Part shown: positions 1 to 8,355 of the stretch, in pieces
How positions within the stretch are numbered: the stretch's first letter is position 1
Layout of the letters: each line of letters begins with the position of its first letter
From: Dyadobacter sp. 50-39
Lineage (GTDB): Bacteria; Bacteroidota; Bacteroidia; Cytophagales; Spirosomataceae
Assembly: GCA_001898145.1 (NCBI GenBank)
Contig: MKSR01000029.1
Coordinates: forward strand, 1-64,000
Length of the DNA stretch: 64,000 nt
Direction: 5' to 3'
Translations under genes and position numbers: made by a program
Notes under the pieces: generated by a model
What the model was told of the DNA's origin: nothing
Database searches by the model: none
What the model saw: only the letters and a program-made list of their open reading frames with translations

Positions 1-780
1 TTCATCAAATGGAAGTACCAGGCAGAAGATTTCGAAATCGGGAAGCTTGACTACGAATTCATATCACAATATGAATTCTGGCTTAAAGCAGTTAAGAAGG
101 TCAGCCATAACACTACGATGAAGTATTTGGCCAACTTTAAGAAGATTGTGCTTCTGTGTGTTAAAAGAGGATGGCTCCTACGTGATCCGTTCTACGCTTT
201 CAAATTTTCGAAGCGAGAGGTAGACCGACAAGCACTAACCGAAGCCGAGCTGAAGAAAGTATGGGACAAAGATATGGGAGACGGCCGTCTAGGTCTTGTC
301 AAGGATATCTTTCTGTTCTGTTGCTACACAGGACTTGCCTACGCGGATATATATAAATTGAAGCGGACCGAGATTGCCGAGGGCATTGATGGAGGAAAGT
401 GGATTACAACTAAACGTCAGAAGACTGACACTCCGTCGCGGATACCTATTCTGCCGATGGCTATGGAAATTATGGAGAAGTATGAGGATCATCCGCAGTG
501 TGAGAATGAGAATCGCGTACTGCCGGTGCTTTCCAATCAGAAGATGAATTCCTATTTGAAGGAGATTGCGGATTTGTGTGGGATTAAGAAGAATATTACG
601 TTTCACTTGGCTCGGCATACTTTTGCGACTACGGTGACTTTGACAAATGGGGTGCCGATTGAAAGCGTTTCTAAGATGCTAGGGCATCGGAATATTAAGA
701 CTACTCAGCAGTATGCGAAAATTGTCGATAGGAAAATAAGTGATGATATGGCAAGATTGAAAGAGATTCTCCGGCGTTAA
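1..780 (+). CDS. Tyrosine recombinase / integrase, 5' end cut by window edge
   Basis: The reading frame is open from base 1, so the gene starts left of the window; the first internal ATG is at 118. The visible part has the end of a SAM-like core-binding domain and the catalytic domain of a tyrosine recombinase. HLARH near residue 163 (counting from the ATG at 118) supplies the HxxR box, GHRNIKTTQQYAK near 189 the GH and the nucleophilic Tyr. The box I region reads YTGLAYADI, with Ala where most integrases have the first catalytic Arg, as is usual for the Bacteroidetes integrase group that includes IntDOT. It probably integrates and excises the island lying to its right; a tRNA-Ser 3'-end fragment near 35.7 kb is a candidate far attachment site. 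Confidence 0.9.
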   Translation, partial: FIKWKYQAEDFEIGKLDYEFISQYEFWLKAVKKVSHNTTMKYLANFKKIVLLCVKRGWLLRDPFYAFKFSKREVDRQALTEAELKKVWDKDMGDGRLGLVKDIFLFCCYTGLAYADIYKLKRTEIAEGIDGGKWITTKRQKTDTPSRIPILPMAMEIMEKYEDHPQCENENRVLPVLSNQKMNSYLKEIADLCGIKKNITFHLARHTFATTVTLTNGVPIESVSKMLGHRNIKTTQQYAKIVDRKISDDMARLKEILRR

Positions 781-802
781 AGTCGAAGCACTCGTTTTTA
801 AA

Positions 803-829
803 AGCCGAGGCGTCAACCGGGCCTCGGTT
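803..829. terminator. Possible hairpin terminator after integrase
   Basis: CCGAGG at 805-810 pairs with CCTCGG at 822-827, extended by a G-T and an A-T pair, 24 bases after the integrase stop. There is no T run on the + strand; the - strand has CTTTTAAAAA after the stem. Weak. The rest of 781-1216 shows no gene or repeat that I recognise. Confidence 0.3.
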
Positions 830-1216
830 AATCTCCTTAGTGCTCAATACGTGATGATCTACTTGAGCTGTACGGTGTCTACTGGTACTTTGGCGTCTCA
901 CACTTTAGGAAATTCGTCTTTGGCCTCCCTAATAATGCGTCTTATGGCTGATCAAAATATAAAGGTTCATCCAGAACATATTCAAGACGTAAACCATTAA
1001 AGATACTAGCGATAAACGTCAAGAAACTGGGTTGCAGCGCTCCTACGACTAAACTTGTAAAACTGGACTTCCTCGATGCTATACAAATATGAGCGCTAAT
1101 TTCGCAATGATCAGAATAACTAAGGAAAATAATGTCGATTTGCTTCTAGGTGACATACATAGATATTCATATATTTAGTGGATTATGTTTTCCTATCAGC
1201 CTCCCCTAATTAGCGA

Positions 1217-2164
1217 ATGGAATATAGAAAGCTTGGAAGAACCGGTTTGGACTGCTCAGTCTTAGGCTTTGGTACATGGCAAATTGGTGGTGGCCGCTGG
1301 AAAGGCATGCATTTGGATGAATCGATTTCGCTTTTGACTAGCGCTTTTGCGAGTGGAGTAAATATCTTTGACGTAGCTGTGGTTTACGGTTTGTACCATG
1401 GAAAAATTAACGAGCGCCGAAGCCATTCACTTGAATTATTAGGTAAGGCTTTTAAAGGCTACGACCGCTCAAAAATAATAATAAATCTTAAAATAGGCCA
1501 AATTGATGAGTACTCGCATCGGGCTGCATATGACCCTCGAAACCTAATTTCTCAGGTCAAGGCAGCATTATCTCAACTCGAAACTGACTATATAGATATC
1601 TGCCTCATTCACGCACCGTCAATCGCGGAAATTAAGGATCGAATAGGCCTAACTGTTCTTGAGACGTTGCGGGAATTGGGGATAGTAAGGTTTATTGGGT
1701 ACAGCTTTGAAGCACAACCAAGGCATGCAGAAATGGCCCTCACTCAAAACGTCGATGTGGTTATGCTTCAGTACAACCTTTTGGAGAATGATTGTGAGTC
1801 AATATTTAAGATGGCTGAAGAGCATGGTACTGGGATTCTTGTCGGGGGCCCATTTAAGAGAGGCTACTTAACAGGCAAATATGATACAATCCATGACCTA
1901 CCGGCGGAAGATGATTACTGGGCCTGGAACCTACGGTATTGTACGCAGAAGGTCAATGAGACGTTAAAGAAGGTAGCTCTATTGAAAGAAAAAGTCGGCG
2001 GCGCATCTGAATTGCGGTATAACGCCATTGCACACATACTACAGCATCCAGCAGCTTCGTCAATCATTGTCGGGCACAGATCACTTGACGAAGTTATAGA
2101 AAATCAGACGGCAGCTTCTAAAATTTTGACCGAGAAAACTAATAGTCTTATTAATGATGAATAG
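1217..2164 (+). CDS. Aldo/keto reductase family protein
   Basis: A 315-residue protein with the full aldo/keto reductase (TIM barrel, NADPH-dependent carbonyl reduction) layout: YRKLGRTGLDCSVLGFGTWQ at the N-terminus and the catalytic tetrad Asp52, Tyr57 (VVYG), Lys92 (NLKIG) and His132 (LIHAPS). The C-terminus has SIIVGHRSLDEV, the usual NADP-binding helix. It is the first gene of a tight five-gene operon; its end overlaps the next gene by 11 bases. The substrate is unknown. In this setting it might reduce a nucleoside, sugar or nicotinamide-derived carbonyl, but that is inference. A gap of more than 400 bases upstream probably holds the promoter. Confidence 0.88.
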   Translation: MEYRKLGRTGLDCSVLGFGTWQIGGGRWKGMHLDESISLLTSAFASGVNIFDVAVVYGLYHGKINERRSHSLELLGKAFKGYDRSKIIINLKIGQIDEYSHRAAYDPRNLISQVKAALSQLETDYIDICLIHAPSIAEIKDRIGLTVLETLRELGIVRFIGYSFEAQPRHAEMALTQNVDVVMLQYNLLENDCESIFKMAEEHGTGILVGGPFKRGYLTGKYDTIHDLPAEDDYWAWNLRYCTQKVNETLKKVALLKEKVGGASELRYNAIAHILQHPAASSIIVGHRSLDEVIENQTAASKILTEKTNSLINDE

Positions 2165-2738
2165 CGCGAACAAAAGACTAGTAGTAATTTCATTCGCGGG
2201 ACCCAGCGCTGCCGGGAAATCGACTGCCTTGCAAGAACTCGCTAATTCCTTCGTTGTTCTTGAAGAAAAGTACATGGAGTTAAACACAATGCAGCTTGAC
2301 AATAGACTCCTTGTTTCCAAGTGGACTTACATATCCTATTGGACAAACGCCATCATCAAAGCCAAGTTGGATGGCCATTCATTGATACTTACCGATAGAT
2401 GTCCGTTAGATAATTGTGCATATATTGGAGCTAAGGGCAAAGCGCTCCTTGATCTTGTGGAAATTTGCTTTTCAGAACTGAAGGAGCTTAATATCGAAAT
2501 CGTACCCGTTTTGGTAACCGCAGATTTCAATACCCTCCAAAGCAGAATAGATAGACGTCTTGTAAATGAACCAGGCCGAGCGTTATACAATGAAAATGAC
2601 ATAGAGCATAATAGAAGTGCCTATGATTTTTTTCATTTGAACATGAGACTATGGAGTCAGGTGATAGACACCACTGAAAAGCATCCAGATGAAGTTATAC
2701 GGCTTTTCGAGTCAGCGATAAAAAGATATGCAATATGA
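2154..2738 (+). CDS. P-loop kinase, deoxynucleoside / thymidylate kinase-like
   Basis: A 194-residue P-loop NTPase. Walker A is GPSAAGKST at residues 16-24, and LTDRCPLDN at 80-87 matches the DR(S) motif of deoxynucleoside kinases and AAA_28-type nucleotide kinases. A later SRIDRR segment (about 125-130) could be the LID arginines. Size and layout suggest phosphorylation of a (deoxy)nucleoside or nucleotide. It overlaps the preceding reductase and shares ATGA with the following SIR2 gene, so the three are translationally coupled. In the known Kongming system the infecting phage supplies the nucleotide kinase; a resident kinase here would be an important difference. The true substrate cannot be told from sequence. 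Confidence 0.7.
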   Translation: MMNSANKRLVVISFAGPSAAGKSTALQELANSFVVLEEKYMELNTMQLDNRLLVSKWTYISYWTNAIIKAKLDGHSLILTDRCPLDNCAYIGAKGKALLDLVEICFSELKELNIEIVPVLVTADFNTLQSRIDRRLVNEPGRALYNENDIEHNRSAYDFFHLNMRLWSQVIDTTEKHPDEVIRLFESAIKRYAI

Positions 2739-3553
2739 CGATTCCACAACCTCTTCTTAATGCCGCAAAATCGCATCGTATTATTCCCTTTATTGGCGCG
2801 GGATTTTCGCGAGTATTTAATTTACCCTCCTGGTCGCAACTAATAGATGAGATATCAGGCCTCATGGGGTATGATCCAGAGATTGCGAACCTTTACGGGG
2901 ATTTCCTTCAACTAGCAGAGTTTCTTTCTATTGAAAACAACGGCCTTAATGATCTAAAGAGCCAACTTGACCGGAGCTTTAACTCCTCTACCATAGATAT
3001 ATCGAAATCCGATGCGCACTTACTTCTTACACAACTTCATGCTAAAACCATCTATACTACTAATTGGGACAGTTTGATCGAAAGATCCTTTGCGCATCGC
3101 GGTATACAGATTAATAAAATTGTGACATTCAACGATTTCATCAATGCCGACCCTAAAAGAACTTCAGTAATTAAATTCCATGGCGATCTAACATCAAGCG
3201 AACAAACACTTATTTTCACTGAAAGTAGCTATTATGGTCGCCTGGATTTCGAATCACCAGTCGACATTAGGCTACGCTCCGATATGCTTGGAAACGTTCT
3301 CCTCTTTGTCGGATACAGCTTATCAGATTTTAATCTTCGGTATATGTGGTTCAAATTACAAAAGCTTATGGCTCGCGAAAAGCTGACAAAGAGGCAGGAT
3401 CCCTTTGCTTATATTGTAATGGCAAAACCTAATCCAATATTTGAATCGATATGCAGGAATTCAAGAAATATCGAAGTAATTTCTCTCGATCCGATCGATA
3501 CCCAAAATTCGCTAATTAGTCTAATGCAAGAGTTAGTCAACCAAGCAAATTAA
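2735..3553 (+). CDS. SIR2-family protein, putative NADase effector
   Basis: A 272-residue SIR2-like domain and little else. IPFIGAGFSR at residues 17-26 is the NAD-binding Gly loop; TTNWD at 108-112 and KFHGD at 147-151 carry the Asn-Asp and the catalytic-type His; LLFVGYSLSDFN is the late Rossmann strand. In anti-phage systems (Thoeris ThsA, DSR, SIR2-APAZ, Kongming KomC) such domains degrade NAD+ and stop cell growth. It starts in an ATGA overlap with the kinase and ends two bases before a HAM1-type NTPase. This HAM1-SIR2 adjacency is the key reason for comparing the locus with Kongming. Confidence 0.87.
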   Translation: MTIPQPLLNAAKSHRIIPFIGAGFSRVFNLPSWSQLIDEISGLMGYDPEIANLYGDFLQLAEFLSIENNGLNDLKSQLDRSFNSSTIDISKSDAHLLLTQLHAKTIYTTNWDSLIERSFAHRGIQINKIVTFNDFINADPKRTSVIKFHGDLTSSEQTLIFTESSYYGRLDFESPVDIRLRSDMLGNVLLFVGYSLSDFNLRYMWFKLQKLMAREKLTKRQDPFAYIVMAKPNPIFESICRNSRNIEVISLDPIDTQNSLISLMQELVNQAN

Positions 3554-3555
3554 TT

Positions 3556-4107
3556 ATGAAGACAATATTCTTAGCGACAAACAATATTTATAAAGTTGAG
3601 GAGGTCGCACAGATCGGCATAACTTTCGGATATAACATCGAACAGTTTAAATGCGATATAAGAGAGCTGCAGACGTTGGACAGAGACAGGCTTATACGAC
3701 ATAAAACTGTTGAAGCATTCTCGCAACTACGAGGTCCAGTATTAGTTGACCACGCTTCCCTCGAGATTGACTGCCTCAACTCAATGCCAGGAACACTTAC
3801 GCAACTCTTCTGGGACAAGCTAGAAGGCACCATTTGCAATATAGTAACTGCCCTTGGACCTCGATCAGCGAAGGCAATCTGCACGGTAGGCTATTGTAAT
3901 GGAAAGAAAATCTTTAGTGATGAGTGTTCTGTCACTGGACTCATAGCTGATAAGCCGGAAGGAAATCGTAATTTTCAGTGGGATACAATATTTATTCCTG
4001 ATGGACAAACAAGAACATACGGCGAAATGACGATTACGGAAAAAAATGCAATCTCTCAGCGTAGACAGGCATTCGAAAATATGTTTGCCACAATTAACAA
4101 GTTATGA
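3556..4107 (+). CDS. HAM1/RdgB-like non-canonical purine NTP pyrophosphatase or sensor
   Basis: A 183-residue member of the ITPase/HAM1 fold. The N-terminus FLATNNIYKVEEV (5-17) is the (T/S)xNxxK substrate loop, VDHASLEIDCL (64-74) corresponds to the usual EDSGLxVDAL metal and base site, and the C-terminus has FQWDTIFIPDG, TYGEM and KNAISQRRQAF, typical of the family. Housekeeping RdgB hydrolyses dITP and XTP. In Kongming the HAM1 protein KomB binds dITP and activates the SIR2 partner instead. The Asp65-centred site has His-Ala in place of the usual Ser-Gly, so catalysis may be weakened. Placement between the SIR2 and RelA/SpoT-like genes suggests a nucleotide-sensing role. Confidence 0.85.
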   Translation: MKTIFLATNNIYKVEEVAQIGITFGYNIEQFKCDIRELQTLDRDRLIRHKTVEAFSQLRGPVLVDHASLEIDCLNSMPGTLTQLFWDKLEGTICNIVTALGPRSAKAICTVGYCNGKKIFSDECSVTGLIADKPEGNRNFQWDTIFIPDGQTRTYGEMTITEKNAISQRRQAFENMFATINKL

Positions 4108-5156
4108 CTGAACTTTGGGAGCTAGTTTCTAAGACTGAAGACGCTTTCCCAATCGACCCCGTTGGTTGCCGAGCAGTGCTGCGGCAGGCAAATTCTTCCA
4201 CTGATGTCAGAAATTATCTAGTTGGAATACTACGGCAACTGGAAACCAATGACCTGGCCGTTATACCAGAAGTGTGGCGAGTTGCAATCCCATTAGCCTA
4301 CCGGCTTGGACTTGATGACTCGTCCTCGGGTTTCCACATCGCATCTCGCTTGCGCGATGCCGCTATATGCCTTGCTTATCCTACTACGATGAAAAACTTT
4401 AAGGATGAGCTGGACTGGGTCTATGAGTCTGCGTGTGGCATCAAGTATTCGCAGCTAAATGTCCTTGATGTAGAGTTTAGCCAAACTATGAGTGATTTCC
4501 TGAGCGGATATAAGGAAAATTGGAAAATTTATAGCCGAATAAAAACTGCATCTTCGATTTTAAGTAAACTCGCAGCTTTTCATACAGGTAAGAAAAAGCC
4601 TAAGGCTCAAGAAAATTATAAAGTTTCCGACTCGGATATTCAAGCATTCTTGCACCAATTTTCCCGACAATTTCAATCCAGAATGAACGGAAGTCCAATC
4701 AGCGACCCTTATGACCTATCGGTTCTGAAATATATCCTACCTGACTGCATCGCCTTCACCATTCAGTTATCCGAATCTCGACAGATTCCGACAATTGCTA
4801 AGCAAAAATACGAACAAATCTTTAAGGACTTTAGCGTTATTCCATCTGAAATATATTTTGGCCCGGCCTACTCACAATCATGGCATATTAACCGATTAAC
4901 TTCTCATTTTTTATGCACTTTTAGCGGAGGATTAAAAATACCTATCGAACTGTTTATTAGAACCGATTTGGATTATTATATCGGATATAGCAATTATTGG
5001 CTTTATAAGGGCATCCAACTATACTATTCCACGGATAGGCAGAAAAAGATTTATCAAACTAATTTCATTAGACAAGTCAGAAAATGCAGGTCATTTGAAG
5101 AAGTACAATCCCTAATTTTCAGGGATCTTGTTTCCGGTCAATTGGATATTTTTTGA
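4104..5156 (+). CDS. Diverged RelA/SpoT-like nucleotide pyrophosphokinase (tentative)
   Basis: A 350-residue protein without an obvious single family. Residues 140-302 read like a RelA/SpoT synthetase: SRIKTASSILSKL (144-156) matches the R(I/V)KsxxSixxK opening, PDCIAF (213-218) the DxxAxR metal Asp, and KIPIELFIRT (278-287) followed by YWLYK (298-302) the vEiQIRT and HWxYK block. The metal Asp214 and Glu282 are kept; the HW His is replaced by Tyr. Residues 1-130 are unrecognised and mostly helical. It shares ATGA with the HAM1 gene and ends the operon. It may make a hyperphosphorylated nucleotide (signal or toxin) or transfer pyrophosphate to another acceptor. Structure prediction would settle the fold. 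Confidence 0.55.
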   Translation: MTELWELVSKTEDAFPIDPVGCRAVLRQANSSTDVRNYLVGILRQLETNDLAVIPEVWRVAIPLAYRLGLDDSSSGFHIASRLRDAAICLAYPTTMKNFKDELDWVYESACGIKYSQLNVLDVEFSQTMSDFLSGYKENWKIYSRIKTASSILSKLAAFHTGKKKPKAQENYKVSDSDIQAFLHQFSRQFQSRMNGSPISDPYDLSVLKYILPDCIAFTIQLSESRQIPTIAKQKYEQIFKDFSVIPSEIYFGPAYSQSWHINRLTSHFLCTFSGGLKIPIELFIRTDLDYYIGYSNYWLYKGIQLYYSTDRQKKIYQTNFIRQVRKCRSFEEVQSLIFRDLVSGQLDIF

Positions 5157-5298
5157 AAGTACTGATAACAGTTATAAATAGCAGCTAAATAAATACAAAC
5201 AAGTTGGCCGATTGGCGTGCGCATACGAATTACATAAGTATATGATATTTTTATTGGATCAACATGGCAAATCGGTGAAGTACCACTAACTAAGTTAC

Positions 5299-5333
5299 AC
5301 CGTCTACAACGTTGAGTCTTCAAGACGGTTGTA
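5299..5333. terminator. Possible hairpin between convergent operons
   Basis: ACCGTCT at 5299-5305 pairs with AGACGGT at 5323-5329; an alternative pairing TACAAC/GTTGTA (5305-5310 with 5328-5333) shares the bases. A TTTTG tract follows on the + strand. It lies in the 437-base gap between two converging operons where a terminator is expected. The rest of 5157-5593 is AT-rich with nothing else I can identify. Confidence 0.35.
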
Positions 5334-5593
5334 TATTTTGTTTATGAGTTGCTACTGCTCATAGAGTATCAAAATTTCCTTTTTAGCATCTAGAAAGTTT
5401 TGTAAACCAAAATTGCTCCCAAGATTATTATCAGCCAATAGCGTCTAGTTAGCGCCAAAGGTTATTGCTCTATGCACAAGAAAATATTAAGCCAAACATT
5501 CAAAATTCCGTTTAAGCGATTTTGGTGTTCTTTTTCATTTTGGAACCTATCAAAAATGTTAGAAATATAAAAAAATAGCAAATATGCGGCGCC

Positions 5594-6793
5594 TTAGAAT
5601 ATTGTAAGCAACTTTTCCGAAATTGGGCTCCGGCTAACCAAATACTTTTCAAAGTCACAATCAAGGAGAAGGGGAAAATCTAAAAAGTGAGTTTGTTCCA
5701 AATTGTGGTTCTTGTAATACTTAATCTCTTCACCATCTAACTGATCTAAACATGTAATAACAAGACTCTTCGGAATATCGTTAGAAAAGGATTTGTCCGA
5801 TGCCAAAGCATAATTGAGATTTGCCAAATCAAGATAACCCTTCCTAAATGCGCCTTGGTGCTCGTTGCAAACATTGCTTTCATTTGTGTCGTTTACAAGC
5901 ACTAATTCCAAGCTTTCTCTGAAAGGACCGGCACCGTGCCTCGTCGCATAGCACCGTGTGATATAATATATTTCGATGTCAATCTCGGAGGGAATGTTAC
6001 GACTAATGATTTCCAACGCATTTCTAGAAGTTGTGTTACTTCGGGTAACATTTGGATAGAGACCAAAATCCATATCCAGCATAATACCTTGCGCTCCTTC
6101 AAATATGAGAGTATCCCAAGAGCACTCCGAGCCGAAAACATCCTTTGCACTCGCGAATCGGAGCTGACCTGCCTTTTTTAGTTCGTCCAATGTAATTATG
6201 CTGTCGATAAACTCTCCATCTGCCGTATCGTGATCAAAGTCATCAAACAAGAAATGTGTTTCGAGATGGATCTTCTTTCTGTAATAACGTCGAATAGCAG
6301 CAAGTTTTGTCTGTACTTTTCTTATTGAAGCCAAATCTTGAACTTCAAATCTAAGGTCTTTGAAAGTTTGTCTTTCAAGAGTTGCACCAAATCCAAGACC
6401 ACAGCTTCCATGCTTATCAGAACTTCGAAATGCCTCGACTGCCCTGTTGTATAAGATGTCATAATGTGTAGTGATCGGGCAAAGTAAATCGACTATTAGA
6501 GATGGGGTTATCGGCAGATGACTGATTTCTGTTAATACCCCTTCAGGAAAAAAAGTACAGAAATTAGACCAGTAAGTGGGAACACCTCTAAAGCTTCCAG
6601 CACCAAGGTTACAAAACACATGTGTCTTCCCATCCAAAGTGGATACAGTGTGACCAGCTTGATGCCCCCCGTTAAATCGGACTACTAATGGATTATTTGA
6701 ATTTAGACACAGATAGTCTGTAGTCAAGCCTTTGCCTTCGTCTCCATAGCCTAAACCAAGGACAATATAGGCATGTTTTCTTTCAGTACTCAT
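5594..6793 (-). CDS. Adenylosuccinate synthetase-like protein (divergent PurA)
   Basis: About 399 residues from the ATG at 6793, one base after the upstream stop; the longer frame to 6844 would overlap the fusion gene. PurA joins Asp to IMP using GTP. Conserved: GYGDEGKG (15-22) with catalytic Asp18, GGHQAGHT with His48 (E. coli His41), FEGAQG, and RHGAGPF. Changed: the arginine-rich aspartate loop TTGRRRRTGWLD reads HQGAFRKGYLD, the guanine-recognition TKLD reads TCLD, and the IMP loop TTGRGIGPAYEDK reads GSCGLGFGATLER. It is unlikely to be the housekeeping enzyme; it may act on another purine nucleotide, as phage PurZ does with dGMP. Keeping the catalytic Asp, which I recall PurZ having lost, argues for a 6-oxopurine without 2-amino group. 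Confidence 0.85.
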   Translation of the reverse strand: MSTERKHAYIVLGLGYGDEGKGLTTDYLCLNSNNPLVVRFNGGHQAGHTVSTLDGKTHVFCNLGAGSFRGVPTYWSNFCTFFPEGVLTEISHLPITPSLIVDLLCPITTHYDILYNRAVEAFRSSDKHGSCGLGFGATLERQTFKDLRFEVQDLASIRKVQTKLAAIRRYYRKKIHLETHFLFDDFDHDTADGEFIDSIITLDELKKAGQLRFASAKDVFGSECSWDTLIFEGAQGIMLDMDFGLYPNVTRSNTTSRNALEIISRNIPSEIDIEIYYITRCYATRHGAGPFRESLELVLVNDTNESNVCNEHQGAFRKGYLDLANLNYALASDKSFSNDIPKSLVITCLDQLDGEEIKYYKNHNLEQTHFLDFPLLLDCDFEKYLVSRSPISEKLLTIF

Positions 6794-6794
6794 C

Positions 6795-7970
6795 TCACCA
6801 AGAAGTCTGATAGATCGCTGTAGAGAAATCGGTTGTAATCTCACAGTCGGAACCTATCATCATTAATAAGTCATCCTTATGAACACTCTCTGATAGTATT
6901 ATCACTCTTTTATCTAGCGCCCTAGCGTATCCAATTTCGAAAAGTGTGCCTGCATCCAACCCATCTAAGATAGCCAAGATCACATCTGATTTTCGCAATC
7001 CTTCGAGATCTCTTGCCGCCACACTCTTCGTTTCGCCAAAGCCGACATCATGATAGGGTGAAAACACATCATTTCCAAACTCGAGCAAACAACGTCGCAC
7101 TTCATCTATAAGCCATCTTTGAGCCATATTGAAAAAAGGCCCAGCTAAATAAATTCGTCGCTTTTGTTTTTTACTAATTGCCAAACGCTTTTCTGGCTCT
7201 CCTAGCGGCAGTACTCTACTTTCACAATATTGTGCAGTATATGTAGAAGCAGTGTAGGCTGCTTCATAGGCTCCGACTCTTTCAACAGCCCACTTACACG
7301 CGAAAACTGCAGAAAATATATCGCCGGATCCAATAGGCCATACAGAGGCGGTTTTGAAAATTGGAATCTCATAAATGTTAGCACTATCAAATACCAGCGC
7401 TCCATGTGCTCCATTTTTTATCACTACAACCTCAGCCCTCTGCGTCTCCTGCAACTGTCTACCAATTTCCAGTAGATTAGAACCTTCTTCACCACCAGAG
7501 ATCATGAGTGCCTCGTTCTTATTTAGAACCAATGCAAGATGATTTGCTATTGACTTCGTGTCACCAAATGGTGCCCAATTTTGTGGATCGTAAATAACAT
7601 AGTCTCCTTTCACAGACACATCTGCTTCTATCATCCCATAATAGAGGACATTATCGGATGACACATCTGTCAGATGAAGACTTTCGCTCGAGTCGGAATA
7701 AGAAGATATTGGCGTTGAAAGTGGATGGTGGTAGCTAAAAGAAACCGTGTCTTTAATTTGAGTAAAGTCAGGAATAATATTGAAAGATTTACAGATAGCA
7801 GTTGCATCCTTGGCCATATCCTCACCAATTACACTATATAATTTTATGTCCGAGACAAAATTCGAAATTGATGCAGCTCCTCGCAACCCAGATCCATATA
7901 ATTCGAACCAGTACGGATCTGTACAAATTTCTAGATATGTTCCACCGACTACCGTCAAAGATCCGTTCAT
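6795..7970 (-). CDS. PfkB-type sugar/nucleoside kinase fused to nucleoside 2-deoxyribosyltransferase
   Basis: A 391-residue two-domain protein. Residues 1-265 are a ribokinase/PfkB domain (LTVVGGTYLE at the start, GSGDIFSAVFA at 214-224 with the catalytic Asp217). Residues 272-391 are a nucleoside 2-deoxyribosyltransferase-like domain: IYLAGPFFN (273-281), DVILAILDG (329-337) and the GTLFEIGYARA box (341-351) with the probable nucleophile Glu345. Such enzymes exchange bases between deoxynucleosides or hydrolyse dNMP (DNPH1-like). The kinase domain could phosphorylate the nucleoside or ribose produced or consumed. The start shares ATGA with the upstream gene behind an AGGAG site; PurA-like starts one base after its stop. 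The fusion suggests one pathway for an unusual deoxynucleotide. Confidence 0.82.
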   Translation of the reverse strand: MNGSLTVVGGTYLEICTDPYWFELYGSGLRGAASISNFVSDIKLYSVIGEDMAKDATAICKSFNIIPDFTQIKDTVSFSYHHPLSTPISSYSDSSESLHLTDVSSDNVLYYGMIEADVSVKGDYVIYDPQNWAPFGDTKSIANHLALVLNKNEALMISGGEEGSNLLEIGRQLQETQRAEVVVIKNGAHGALVFDSANIYEIPIFKTASVWPIGSGDIFSAVFACKWAVERVGAYEAAYTASTYTAQYCESRVLPLGEPEKRLAISKKQKRRIYLAGPFFNMAQRWLIDEVRRCLLEFGNDVFSPYHDVGFGETKSVAARDLEGLRKSDVILAILDGLDAGTLFEIGYARALDKRVIILSESVHKDDLLMMIGSDCEITTDFSTAIYQTSW

Positions 7971-8350
7971 CTCCTGTAGGGTTGAATAAGAACAGTGCAG
8001 GAAACCCGGCTCACGAATTCAACAACGGCTTCAAAGACGACTCCATTCCGTATACAGTTTATCAAGGTGTCTAATCTTGGATGGATGACGAATCCACATA
8101 CTTCTCCTTGCGAATTCAGCACCTCCACTCTATTACTGGATGCCGAAAACCTCACGAGGAGTAGATCGCCCTCATCAATAATTTGCAGCGCATTACTCTG
8201 AGGATCAGATAAAAGAACTTGAATTTGTACGTTTGCGCAATTATCCGAGGAACCTAACGATTCAGTTTTTTTTTGATTCGTTACCTTATTGGTGTAAGTC
8301 TTTTTGGCGCCACCACCGCCTTTCATGAATGTTGAATATGATTGGTACAT
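7967..8350 (-). CDS. Hypothetical protein in PurA/NDT operon
   Basis: 127 residues, not recognised. The first 35 residues are Gly/Lys/Ser/Thr-rich and look disordered (FMKGGGGAKK). Residues 40-127 alternate hydrophobic and polar positions, ending FEAVVEFVSRVSCTVLIQP, consistent with a small beta-barrel domain. No signal peptide or membrane segment. It lies five bases after the 85-residue protein and overlaps the kinase-transferase fusion by ATGA, so it is almost certainly co-translated with it. A binding or scaffold role is possible; nothing in the sequence indicates catalysis. Confidence 0.65.
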   Translation of the reverse strand: MYQSYSTFMKGGGGAKKTYTNKVTNQKKTESLGSSDNCANVQIQVLLSDPQSNALQIIDEGDLLLVRFSASSNRVEVLNSQGEVCGFVIHPRLDTLINCIRNGVVFEAVVEFVSRVSCTVLIQPYRR

Positions 8351-8355
8351 ATCTT

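Noticed and set aside
2735-4107. Complete standard Kongming operon
   Set aside because: The KomA deaminase is not found among the neighbours; only the HAM1 and SIR2 parts match.
5138-5323. 61-codon - frame in the convergent gap
   Set aside because: It crosses the hairpin and the end of the RelA/SpoT-like gene and shows no family signal.
5594-6844. PurA start at 6844 and housekeeping purA assignment
   Set aside because: The longer start overlaps the fusion gene stop; the ATG at 6793 follows the stop by one base. Altered substrate loops and operon context argue against the housekeeping role.
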